Source: Pseudomonadales bacterium | Lineage (GTDB): Bacteria > Pseudomonadota > Gammaproteobacteria > Pseudomonadales > Pseudohongiellaceae | Reading direction: 5' to 3' | Assembly: GCA_024234325.1 (NCBI GenBank) | Contig: JACKOJ010000002.1 | Location: forward strand, 186,001-250,000 | Length of the DNA: 64,000 nt | Part shown: positions 42,336-50,003 of the stretch, one piece after another | Layout of the letters: each line of letters starts with the position of its first letter | Numbering within the stretch: position 1 is the first letter of the stretch | Program-made: the position numbers and the translations under genes | The notes under the pieces: generated by a model | The model's input: only the letters and a program-made list of their open reading frames with translations | Told to the model about the DNA's origin: nothing | Database searches by the model: none

Positions 42336-43271
42336 TTATTTGAATTGGTAATAAAGTCCCAGAAACAGTGTATTGACATGTCCCCGGTCGATGACCGGAC
42401 TGCGCCGAATCGCGCTGCTCAGCCGTTCATGTTCCGCCACGCCCACCAAGCGCCAGTGCTCACTCAGTTGCCGGGCGTAGGACAGACGCAGTACCGCGTT
42501 GGTGCCACTGCCCGGGGTATAGGCGGGCCGCCCCTTGAGCGCCTCGCTGTCCCGCACTCCGTAGTAGTAATTCACCAGATCGCGACTCTTCCACTCCATG
42601 CCCAGCGAAAGATTGAGCTCGCTGCGCTGCGTCAGCCAGGGGTAGGACCAGCCCAGCCACGCGGACTGCCCGTTGTGAGTGCCGCTGACATCCTGCAGCC
42701 ACTGCACCTGCACGTCGCCCCAGGGATTTACGCTAAGCCACTCCAGCCCCGCGCTGGCGGCAAAGTCCCGCTCCGGCAGTTCGCTGTCCACGTCCTCGAA
42801 CACCAGGGCCTCCAGCTCTTCCCGGCTCAGGGATTCCACGTCCTGCTTGCCGCCGCCAATAATGCTGGGGCCCATGAAACCCTGCTCCTGCGCCAGTGCG
42901 CGCAGGTTCAGAATATCGATGCCGGAGCTGCCGTTGCTGAGGGAACTGTAGTAATTGCGCTCGTTGTCGAACGTGAGCACAGCATTGACGGAATGCCGGG
43001 GCTGTTCGCTGAGGGTGAAACCGAAATCGCCGTTGTCGAAGAACCAGCGCTCGCCGTACCAGGCAATATCGAGCACCAGGTTTTGCCGAATATCGTCGGA
43101 CCCGACAAAGGGATTGTCCCGCTGACCATGGCCAAGCGCCACGCCCAGGCTCCAGGGGCTGTCGTCTTCCTGCGCCTGTGCGCAGGCAGCCAGGGCAGCA
43201 AAGCCGCACAGCATCGTGCGCAGCAAACGCAGCGTGAACTGACGGGATCTGGTATGACGGGTCAAACTCAC
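42336..43271 (-). CDS. MipA/OmpV-family outer-membrane protein
   Basis: About 311 residues. A signal peptide (LLRTMLCGFAALAACAQA) precedes a beta-barrel of the MipA/OmpV family: WSLGVALGHGQRDNPFVG near the start, alternating aromatic strands, and the terminal strand LFLGLYYQFK ending in an aromatic-basic pair. I chose the GTG at 43271 with AGGAC nine bases upstream; an ATG in the same region runs straight into a stop. It is the first gene of mipA-DUF3019-rstA-rstB, so the two-component system probably controls its own envelope protein. Confidence 0.85.
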   Translation of the reverse strand: MSLTRHTRSRQFTLRLLRTMLCGFAALAACAQAQEDDSPWSLGVALGHGQRDNPFVGSDDIRQNLVLDIAWYGERWFFDNGDFGFTLSEQPRHSVNAVLTFDNERNYYSSLSNGSSGIDILNLRALAQEQGFMGPSIIGGGKQDVESLSREELEALVFEDVDSELPERDFAASAGLEWLSVNPWGDVQVQWLQDVSGTHNGQSAWLGWSYPWLTQRSELNLSLGMEWKSRDLVNYYYGVRDSEALKGRPAYTPGSGTNAVLRLSYARQLSEHWRLVGVAEHERLSSAIRRSPVIDRGHVNTLFLGLYYQFK

Positions 43272-43320
43272 GAATTCATGTCCTGAAAGTTTGGAGGCGA
43301 CCAGCGATTTCCGGGCCACA

Positions 43321-43326
43321 AGTATA
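43321..43326 (-). promoter_or_regulatory. Candidate -10 box for the mipA operon
   Basis: On the minus strand TATACT (43326-43321) lies about 50 bases upstream of the GTG of mipA. No good -35 hexamer stands 17 bases upstream, which would fit an activator-dependent promoter. Confidence 0.45.
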
Positions 43327-43384
43327 ATGCAAGCGGAGTGTAACGCAGACGGCTTCTCGCTTCTGTACGAGTTTTGGGCGCCGA

Positions 43385-43401
43385 TTGTAAAGATTTGTAA
43401 A
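43385..43401. promoter_or_regulatory. Direct repeat, candidate RstA-like regulator site
   Basis: TTGTAAA-GAT-TTGTAAA gives two identical heptamers with exact 10-bp periodicity (TTTACAA on the mipA strand). This is the layout bound by OmpR/PhoB-type regulators, and the element resembles the TTACA core of RstA boxes. It is about 70 bases upstream of the candidate -10 of mipA and also upstream of the divergent hydrolase. Confidence 0.55.
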
Positions 43402-43470
43402 CGCGCTGCGAATGCCAGTGCCCTTGTGCTGGAGCCTCAGCCCACTTTGATCAATAATGACGGCCCGAGG

Positions 43471-44400
43471 ATGACGAACCGCGCTTTCGGGAAACCACGC
43501 ATGCCACGACCCGCCACTGTTCGCCTGCTGTTGCTGAGCGCCCTGCTCCTGGGCGGGCTTGTCGGCGTCGTCATGGGCGCGGCTCCCTCTGCCCCCACGC
43601 AGACCCGTCCCGACTGGGACACCGAGGGCCTTATCCGCCAGCACACCTTCGCCGAAGGGGATTTCACCCTGCACTATGCAGAGTCCGGCACCGTCGGTGG
43701 CCCGACCGTGGTGTTCATCCACGGCACGCCCGGAAGCTGGCGCTCGCTGGGCCGCATGATGATCCGCGACGACCTGCGCAGCCGCGCCCATCTCGTTTCC
43801 ATCGACCGGCCCGGCTGGGGTCTTTCTCCCCTGCCCGATGGCCGCCGCAGCGAACCCGACTTCGATGCCCAGATCGCACTCATCACGCCACTGCTTCGCC
43901 AGCTCAAGGAGCACAGCGGTGGCCAACCCCTGCTGCTGGTTGGCCATTCCTATGGCGGCTCCATCGCCCCCTATATTGCGTTTCGTCACCCCGAACTGGT
44001 GGATGGCATTCTGATGGCGGCCAGCGCGATAGACCCGGAACTGGGCAAACCGCGCTGGTACAACTACGCCGCGCGCACCTGGCTGGTGTCGCCGTTCCTG
44101 GGCGACGGCATGCGCAAGGCCAACGATGAGATATGGGGCGTTTACGACGCGCTGGAGCGCCTGACACCCTGGTGGCAACAGGCAAAGCTGCCGCTGATTT
44201 TCCTGCAGGGGGAAGAGGACGAACTGGTGGACCCGCGCAATCTCGACTTCGCCGAACGCGCCCTGCCTGCGCCGAACACCACCGTCATGCGCTTGCCCGA
44301 GCAGGGGCATCTGCTGCAGGTGCAGCGCCGCGACCTGCTGGCCAGCCTGACCCTGCAACTGCTCGACGAAGCCCAGCGGCGCGCGGCGGTGGGAGACTAG
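43471..44400 (+). CDS. Exported alpha/beta hydrolase
   Basis: 309 residues from the ATG at 43471; another ATG at 43501 (MPRPATVRLLL) is equally plausible and starts nearer to the signal sequence. After a signal/anchor helix comes an alpha/beta hydrolase domain: oxyanion HGTPGSW, nucleophile GHSYGG, acid in GEEDELVDP and histidine in EQGHLLQVQ. The substrate is unknown. It converges with a small membrane-protein gene, with a palindromic REP element filling the 37-base gap. Confidence 0.82.
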   Translation: MTNRAFGKPRMPRPATVRLLLLSALLLGGLVGVVMGAAPSAPTQTRPDWDTEGLIRQHTFAEGDFTLHYAESGTVGGPTVVFIHGTPGSWRSLGRMMIRDDLRSRAHLVSIDRPGWGLSPLPDGRRSEPDFDAQIALITPLLRQLKEHSGGQPLLLVGHSYGGSIAPYIAFRHPELVDGILMAASAIDPELGKPRWYNYAARTWLVSPFLGDGMRKANDEIWGVYDALERLTPWWQQAKLPLIFLQGEEDELVDPRNLDFAERALPAPNTTVMRLPEQGHLLQVQRRDLLASLTLQLLDEAQRRAAVGD

Positions 44401-44416
44401 CGGCCGCGTCGAATTC

Positions 44417-44439
44417 GATCGCCTGCAGGGCAGGCGATC
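44417..44439. repeat. REP-like palindrome between convergent genes, copy 2
   Basis: Perfect 10-bp arms GATCGCCTGC (44417-44426) and GCAGGCGATC (44430-44439) with a three-base loop AGG. It contains the 17-base core found at 29007 and 58797. Its right arm overlaps the TGA of the minus-strand gene ending at 44438. It probably stabilises or ends both converging mRNAs. Confidence 0.75.
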
Positions 44440-44803
44440 AATCCCGTCGTCCGCGATAGTCCAGCCACAGCACAAACGCGATATAGCCACTGCCCCAGAC
44501 CAGCCCGGGTGCAATGGCTTCCCACACATCAATGGTGCCAAGCACGGCGTGAATCAGCAGCGGAAAACTGAGCATAACGGCAAAGCTGGCCAGAAAGCTC
44601 AGCACGAGGCCTGCAGGCGTTGCGCCCAGACGCTGCAGGGCGCCCCGGGCCATGGCCGTGACCAGCCAGGTGGACACAAAAGCATAGCTGCCCTGCCCTA
44701 GGCCGGCCCGCCAGGCCATGGCGGCACCGTGATCGGAATTGACGAAGGCCGCCCAGCCGCCATACACCAGCAGCGCCAGCGTAGCCGCCAGGGTGCGGTT
44801 CAG
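44438..44803 (-). CDS. Small integral membrane protein, unknown function
   Basis: About 121 residues with four predicted membrane helices (LAATLALLVYGGWAAF, GSYAFVSTWLVTAMA, LVLSFLASFAVMLSFPLLI, AIAPGLVWGSGYIAFVLWL). No ATG or GTG fits: the hydrophobic protein begins right where the upstream diguanylate cyclase stops, and the sequence there is CTCTGAACC. A CTG start at 44803 overlapping the TGA stop is the simplest reading. GTG codons further up lie deep inside the cyclase gene, and a GTG within helix 1 would truncate it. Family not recognised. Confidence 0.6.
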   Translation of the reverse strand: MNRTLAATLALLVYGGWAAFVNSDHGAAMAWRAGLGQGSYAFVSTWLVTAMARGALQRLGATPAGLVLSFLASFAVMLSFPLLIHAVLGTIDVWEAIAPGLVWGSGYIAFVLWLDYRGRRD

Positions 44804-46089
44804 AGGGGTTCTCCACTGTCGTGGAACACCACCTGATGCCGCCCCCGCTTCTTGGCATCGTACATGGCCGCGTCGGCATGCTTGAGCAGATTTTCGTGAG
44901 GGCGACAGGAAGCAGAACGGAACAGCGCGGCACCGATGCTCAGACCGCACTCATAGGAGGACAGCGGCGTCCCCTGACAGGCGACCGCAAGGAAGGGATA
45001 GGGCCTGGCAACCTCGGCAAGAATACGCTCCGCGACGATCTGCGCACGTTCCCGCGCCGCGCTGCAGTCACTGCCAAGATCCGGCAGCAGCACCACAAAC
45101 TCATCGCCGCCAAGCCGCACCACGGTGTCCACCGCCTTGGTGTTCTCGCGAATGCGATAGGCAACCTCCACCAGATACTGGTCCCCCACCGTGTGGCCGC
45201 AACTGTCGTTCAGCTTCTTGAAGTTGTCCAGGTCCATCATCAGCAGCGCCCCGATCTCATCGCCACCGTACTTGCGCGGCCACTGCTCCAGCACGTTGTT
45301 CAGCAGGCGCCGGTTACCCAACTGCGTCAGCGGGTCTTTCAGGGCCAGGCTCAGGCTGAACTGCTCCGCGCGTTCCTTGAACATCAGCAGCAGGCCCAGC
45401 GCAAACATGATCAGCGCCACAATGGTGGTGGTAAAGGAAACCAGTTGCACCGGGCTGGTCTGCGTGACCGACAGCATGGCGTTATCGCCCGCATCCACGC
45501 TGACCGCAAAACCGGCCCGGATCATGAAGATCATCGTCGTCAGCAGCGCCGCCCCCACCACGATCCAGCGGCCCCGCCCGGGCTGTGTGCGCAAGCCACG
45601 CGCGATGCTCCACATCAGCAGAGCCATCTGATAGACCATGACAATGCCGTGAATTCCCACCCGGGCACGGAAGTTGTCGATGTAAAGGGTGAAGGTAATG
45701 GCCGTAATGAGAGCGGGCAACCAGATCAGCAGGCGTGGCGGGCGCACCTGCTCAAAGCGGTAGACGCCCTCGGTGAACATCGACAGCATGACGGCGACAA
45801 GGGTATTCGCGAGGGTAATGGAGAGCAGGTCGGGGATCACGCCGCGAAAGGCCAGCAGCACATAGGCAATGCTGTGCAGACCGAACGCCGACGCCCAGGT
45901 CAGCATCTCGCGATCGCGACCGACTCCCACAGCAAAGAGACACAGTGCCAGCGTAAATGCCACCACGATATTGAGCGTGAAGAGTACCTGAATGTCTGTC
46001 ACTGCCAACTGCCAGCGCGCGAAGAAGCGCCCCTTGCCCCGTAGAAACCACCGAATCGGCACAGTATACAGGACTGTGGCGGGAAACAT
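44800..46089 (-). CDS. Membrane diguanylate cyclase (first of a tandem pair)
   Basis: 429 residues. Seven or so N-terminal membrane helices (about 35-240) form a MASE-like sensor, then a GGDEF domain with GGDEF at residues 327-331. The position of the inhibitory RxxD site reads KAVD, so product inhibition through the I-site is probably lost. It is a paralogue of the gene immediately upstream (shared pattern ANTxxAVM...EG...R and LALxDPLTQLGNRR). The ATG follows a G-rich stretch. Expected activity: cyclic di-GMP synthesis at the inner membrane. Confidence 0.9.
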   Translation of the reverse strand: MFPATVLYTVPIRWFLRGKGRFFARWQLAVTDIQVLFTLNIVVAFTLALCLFAVGVGRDREMLTWASAFGLHSIAYVLLAFRGVIPDLLSITLANTLVAVMLSMFTEGVYRFEQVRPPRLLIWLPALITAITFTLYIDNFRARVGIHGIVMVYQMALLMWSIARGLRTQPGRGRWIVVGAALLTTMIFMIRAGFAVSVDAGDNAMLSVTQTSPVQLVSFTTTIVALIMFALGLLLMFKERAEQFSLSLALKDPLTQLGNRRLLNNVLEQWPRKYGGDEIGALLMMDLDNFKKLNDSCGHTVGDQYLVEVAYRIRENTKAVDTVVRLGGDEFVVLLPDLGSDCSAARERAQIVAERILAEVARPYPFLAVACQGTPLSSYECGLSIGAALFRSASCRPHENLLKHADAAMYDAKKRGRHQVVFHDSGEPL

Positions 46090-46108
46090 CCCCCCGTCAA
46101 GCAGGCAA

Positions 46109-47389
46109 TCAGGCCACGCCGCTCATCGGCAGCGGTTCATTGCCATGGAACACCACGCAGTTCCTGCCGGATTCCTTGGCCAGATACATGGCGGCATCCG
46201 CGTTCTTGAACAGGGTCTCGCGGGATTTGTCATAGCCCTGGAAAAGATCGCCGCCGATGCTGACGGAAAGATTGTAGTGAAGGCGGGACAACTCCCCCGG
46301 CTCTGCACTGTGCAACTGCAGACGATAGGGCTGCTGCAGTTTTTCGCGCAGCCGGTGGGCAATGATTTGCGCCTTGCGCAGCGCCTGCGACTCGTCACGG
46401 TCCAGCGCCACTGCCAGCACCACAAACTCGTCACCGCCCAGGCGCACCACTGTGTCGGTGTCGTTGACACAATCCTTCAGGCGATAGGCCACCTCCACCA
46501 GAAGCTGATCCCCCAGAGCATGGCCATGGGTATCGTTCAGTTCCTTGAAGCGGTCCAGGTCCAGCACCATGAACGCGCCGTAGCAGCCGTTGCGATGACT
46601 GCTCTCGAAGGCCATCTGCAGCCGGTCGTGCAGCGCCCGGCGGTTGCCCAGTTGTGTCAGCGGGTCGTGCAGTGCCAGCCGCAGAATCTCGCGCTCCGCC
46701 CGCTCCTTGTAACTGACCAGCAGGCCGATGGCGAACATGATCAGCCACACCATGCCCAGCGACAGCAGCACCGTTTGCGGCACCCCCGGCTGCACGAAGC
46801 CCACCATCGCACCGTTGCCGGTGGCCATCAGGATGGCCCGGACCAGGAAACTGAAGGAGGTGAACAGCACGGCCAGACAGATGATCCAGCGCCCCTGGCT
46901 CTGCTCCTGCCGCAGCCCGGTCCGCACGATATAGATGGACACGGCACTGTGATACACCGTAAGCAGCGCCCCGAAATTGTTGCGGGTATCAAAATCATCC
47001 CGCAGCAGAATGAAGCCCAGAATGGCAAACGGTGTCAGCCCCCAGATAATCCACCACGGCACCCGCAGGGCAAACAGGCGCTTCAGCCCCTCGGAGAACA
47101 GCGCGAACATCACCGCCAGGCAGGTGTTGGCAACAATGACCGGCACCCACTCCGGCAGGTGGGCACGAAAACCGAACAACAGAAAGGAAATGGGGTACAA
47201 CGAAAAGGCCAGCGCCCACACCGTCAGGTCGCGCTCCCGCCCCCAGGCAACGTAGGCGAGACAGAGGGCCAGCGCAATGCCGACCAGTATATTGATGAAG
47301 AACAGCGGCTGAACGGCGTCCAAGGGCTTCTTTTCGTTTTTGTGGGGTTCGGGCCATTGTACGGAAATTGCGCAGCAATGGAACAGCAC
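46109..47389 (-). CDS. Membrane diguanylate cyclase (second of a tandem pair)
   Basis: 426 residues from the GTG at 47389, which has GAGGAGG eight bases upstream; the frame stays open for another kilobase but that part is antisense to a beta-propeller gene. A multi-helix membrane sensor (about 25-235) is followed by the GGDEF domain, GGDEF at residues 318-322. The I-site position reads NDTD, lacking the arginine. It is clearly paralogous to the cyclase 19 bases downstream. It is divergent from the PD40 protein gene, with a 168-base gap. Confidence 0.88.
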   Translation of the reverse strand: MLFHCCAISVQWPEPHKNEKKPLDAVQPLFFINILVGIALALCLAYVAWGRERDLTVWALAFSLYPISFLLFGFRAHLPEWVPVIVANTCLAVMFALFSEGLKRLFALRVPWWIIWGLTPFAILGFILLRDDFDTRNNFGALLTVYHSAVSIYIVRTGLRQEQSQGRWIICLAVLFTSFSFLVRAILMATGNGAMVGFVQPGVPQTVLLSLGMVWLIMFAIGLLVSYKERAEREILRLALHDPLTQLGNRRALHDRLQMAFESSHRNGCYGAFMVLDLDRFKELNDTHGHALGDQLLVEVAYRLKDCVNDTDTVVRLGGDEFVVLAVALDRDESQALRKAQIIAHRLREKLQQPYRLQLHSAEPGELSRLHYNLSVSIGGDLFQGYDKSRETLFKNADAAMYLAKESGRNCVVFHGNEPLPMSGVA

Positions 47390-47557
47390 GACACGCCCCT
47401 CCTCGCACGACAGAGCCCGCTGGCCGCACGACGAAACCCCAGCAGCGCCCTGTTGCCCCACCGCCACACTTGAGGGACAATCCTGACAGGTCGAATTCCC
47501 GGGCACCGAAGCCCGCCCACAACAACAGCAACCCAGACAAGCCAACAGGTGACAGCC

Positions 47558-48523
47558 ATGAACAACGCTCTCTTCACCCCACGCCGCGGTGCCCTCGCCC
47601 TTCTCGCCTCCTGCCTGCTGGCCAACACCGGCCATGCCGCCGAGAACAACTGGGTGGAACTGGCAGTCCACAACTTCGGCGCGCCGATCAACACCATGTG
47701 GGCCGAGGGAGAGTTGAGCTTCGCCGACGACGGCACCATGGTCTACTGCAGCGCCCGCCAGGACATGGCCGTGGCCCCGGGCGACCCCAAGGACCTGTAC
47801 ATCGCCACCTTCAACCCCGAGACCGGCAGTTGGAACACCCCCGTGAACATGGGCCTCCCCATCAACGCCGCTCCGGCCACCGATGCCGACCCGCTGCGCC
47901 TGGGCGACGACCGCGAACCCTGGATCACCGCCGACGGCAACACCATCTATTTCAAATCCGACCGCCTGGCCACCACCAGCCCGCGCAACAACAACGACCT
48001 CTTCGTGACCCGCAAGGTCAACGGCCAATGGAGTACCCCGGAACTGATCGGCTTCCCCATCAGCACCAACGAGGGCGACGAACACTGCCCCGCCATCCTG
48101 CAGGACGGCGAGACCCTCTGCTTCGCCAGCCGCCGCGCCGGCGGCTACGGCGGCTCTGACATCTACTGCGCCAAGCCCGACGGCAACGGCGGCTGGAGCA
48201 CCCCGGTGAACCAGGGCCCCAACATCAACACCGCCGCAGAAGAATTCCACTTCTCGCAGGACAAGGACGGCATGGTGTACTTCACCTCCAGCCGCCCCGG
48301 TGGGTTTGGCGGCATGGATATCTGGGGCGCGATGCAGACCGGCGCGAACAGCTGGGGCGAGGCACATAATCTGGGCGCGAAGGTGAATACGGATGGCGCG
48401 GACATGTGTCCCGCATTGATGCCTGGCGGGAGTGCGATCAGCTGGTTCTCCTCACGCAGTGATAACAGTTTGGGGGGAATCGATATTTTCTGGACGGAGA
48501 AGAAGAACCTGTCAGGAAACTAG
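47558..48523 (+). CDS. Periplasmic PD40/TolB-like beta-propeller protein
   Basis: 321 residues from the ATG at 47558, preceded by AGGTGA. A signal peptide (LALLASCLLANTGHA) is followed by five PD40-type blades. Each has a DG-turn, an F/Y-aromatic strand and S(R/D) such as YFTSSRPGGFGGMDIW and CFASRRAGGYGGSDIY. Such propellers are found in TolB and in OmpA-linked proteins and usually bind proteins or glycans; no enzyme motif is seen. It is followed after 27 bases by the erythromycin-esterase-like gene. Confidence 0.82.
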   Translation: MNNALFTPRRGALALLASCLLANTGHAAENNWVELAVHNFGAPINTMWAEGELSFADDGTMVYCSARQDMAVAPGDPKDLYIATFNPETGSWNTPVNMGLPINAAPATDADPLRLGDDREPWITADGNTIYFKSDRLATTSPRNNNDLFVTRKVNGQWSTPELIGFPISTNEGDEHCPAILQDGETLCFASRRAGGYGGSDIYCAKPDGNGGWSTPVNQGPNINTAAEEFHFSQDKDGMVYFTSSRPGGFGGMDIWGAMQTGANSWGEAHNLGAKVNTDGADMCPALMPGGSAISWFSSRSDNSLGGIDIFWTEKKNLSGN

Positions 48524-48550
48524 GCCAGTCATTAATCAGGAGCTGACCCC

Positions 48551-49939
48551 ATGAACGGAAGCGCCGGAAACAAAAAGTACTTCTTACCTTTGTTTCTGGC
48601 GACTGCGTTCTCCTCGACAACATTTGCTCAATCTACCGAACCTCCGCCCCAGGCATTTTACGACTGGGCACGCGCCTCTCTGCATCCTGTCACCAGCAAC
48701 ATCAACGCACCCTCGACTGCCGATCTCGCTCCACTTGGAGAGATGATCGGTTCCGCAAGAATTGTTGCTTTTGGCGAAAGCCTGCATTCCGCCTCAGAAC
48801 CATTGGCATTCCGAAATCGCGTCATCCAGTATCTGGTGGAGGAGTTGGGTTTCACCGCCGTCATACTCGAATCGGGTCTCGTGGAATCTCGGACCTTGAA
48901 TGACTACGTTGCCTTCGGAATCGGCAATTTTGATGACGCCATTGCAGATGGTATCTCACACGGCTTTGATCAATTCCGGATGAATCACGAACTGGTACGC
49001 TGGTTGCGAGCACACAATGCAGCGTTACCCGAGGATGCCCCTAAAGTTCAGATCTTTGGCATGGATGTCTCCGGCAGTCCAGGCAATCTGGGTGCAAGAA
49101 GAAAACCCGACTCTGCATTGGCGTTTGCGCTGAACTATCTGGACGAAGTGGATCTCGAAAACGCTCGCGAGTTTCACAATCGCATGGATTCCTACCTGCC
49201 CGCTTTAGCCAGCACCAACGATTATGGTGTTCTATCCTCTTCTCGGAGAGACGCACTTAGTGCTGCCATTGAAGATTTGATATCGCTGCTGGAACGACGC
49301 CAGCTCGACTACGTTGAAACGAGCTCCGAATACGACCAGGCCTGGGCAGAACGCGCCGCAGTTTCTGCACGCCAGGTAGATTCATGGTTTCGCCAGATGC
49401 CACCGAATTGGGTACTTGCCGATGGGCTGGCCTGGACTTCCGAAGCCCAAATCATTCGGGACCGTGTGATGGCGGACAATCTGGACTGGGTGCTGAGTTT
49501 TCTCCCTGAGAATGCCAGGGTTTTCGTGTTCGCTGCAGCGCCACACATTGCAGCCCAAAAATACGATATGCCAAGCTGGATGGATATCCCTGAAGATCGC
49601 TTGTATACGTCCATTCCCTTTGGGGCGTATGCGAGATCACGTCATGGAAATGATTACGTGAACATTCTCAACATTCTGTATGAGGGTGAAATCTATTTCT
49701 GCCAGGCCACCAATCCCACCCCGTTGGATATCGGTAACCCTGAAGAATTCTGGGGAGAACATGCTTTTGCAAATTTGGGCATAGACGAGTATGTGCTGGA
49801 CTTGAGAATAGCGCCACCAGGAGCTTCCGAGTGGGTGGATCAAGTCAAGGATCACAGAAATTTCAAAGTTTCGACCAGAGGGGCATTCGATACACTCTAC
49901 TATGTCAAAACCATTCAATCGGATTGTATGACGAACTGA
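48551..49939 (+). CDS. Erythromycin esterase-family protein with an altered active site
   Basis: 462 residues with a signal peptide (FLPLFLATAFSSTTFA) and an erythromycin-esterase-like (PF05139) domain. The N-terminal active-site region GESLHSASEPLAFR (Glu76, His79, Glu83, Arg88) and ESG (107-109) are kept. The second histidine pair, normally AHNAH, reads AAAPH, so the first histidine is Ala329 while His332 remains. Many family members in environmental bacteria do not act on macrolides. AGGAG stands before the ATG. Its base composition appears lower in GC than the upstream genes. Function is uncertain. Confidence 0.8.
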   Translation: MNGSAGNKKYFLPLFLATAFSSTTFAQSTEPPPQAFYDWARASLHPVTSNINAPSTADLAPLGEMIGSARIVAFGESLHSASEPLAFRNRVIQYLVEELGFTAVILESGLVESRTLNDYVAFGIGNFDDAIADGISHGFDQFRMNHELVRWLRAHNAALPEDAPKVQIFGMDVSGSPGNLGARRKPDSALAFALNYLDEVDLENAREFHNRMDSYLPALASTNDYGVLSSSRRDALSAAIEDLISLLERRQLDYVETSSEYDQAWAERAAVSARQVDSWFRQMPPNWVLADGLAWTSEAQIIRDRVMADNLDWVLSFLPENARVFVFAAAPHIAAQKYDMPSWMDIPEDRLYTSIPFGAYARSRHGNDYVNILNILYEGEIYFCQATNPTPLDIGNPEEFWGEHAFANLGIDEYVLDLRIAPPGASEWVDQVKDHRNFKVSTRGAFDTLYYVKTIQSDCMTN

Positions 49940-50003
49940 CTCGAAGCACTCCCCGGTATATTTTCGTCCTTGTACCCCAAAGTAAAGGGAAGTAACGACG
50001 CTC

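Noticed and set aside
47491..47506. CCCGGGCACC matching the tRNA-Leu 3' end as a possible att site
   Set aside because: Only about ten bases match and they are in the opposite orientation to that needed for a direct-repeat attachment site.
47390..48367. N-terminal extension of the second membrane cyclase to 752 residues
   Set aside because: It would be antisense to the PD40 protein gene. A GTG with a strong ribosome site at 47389 gives the same length as the paralogue.
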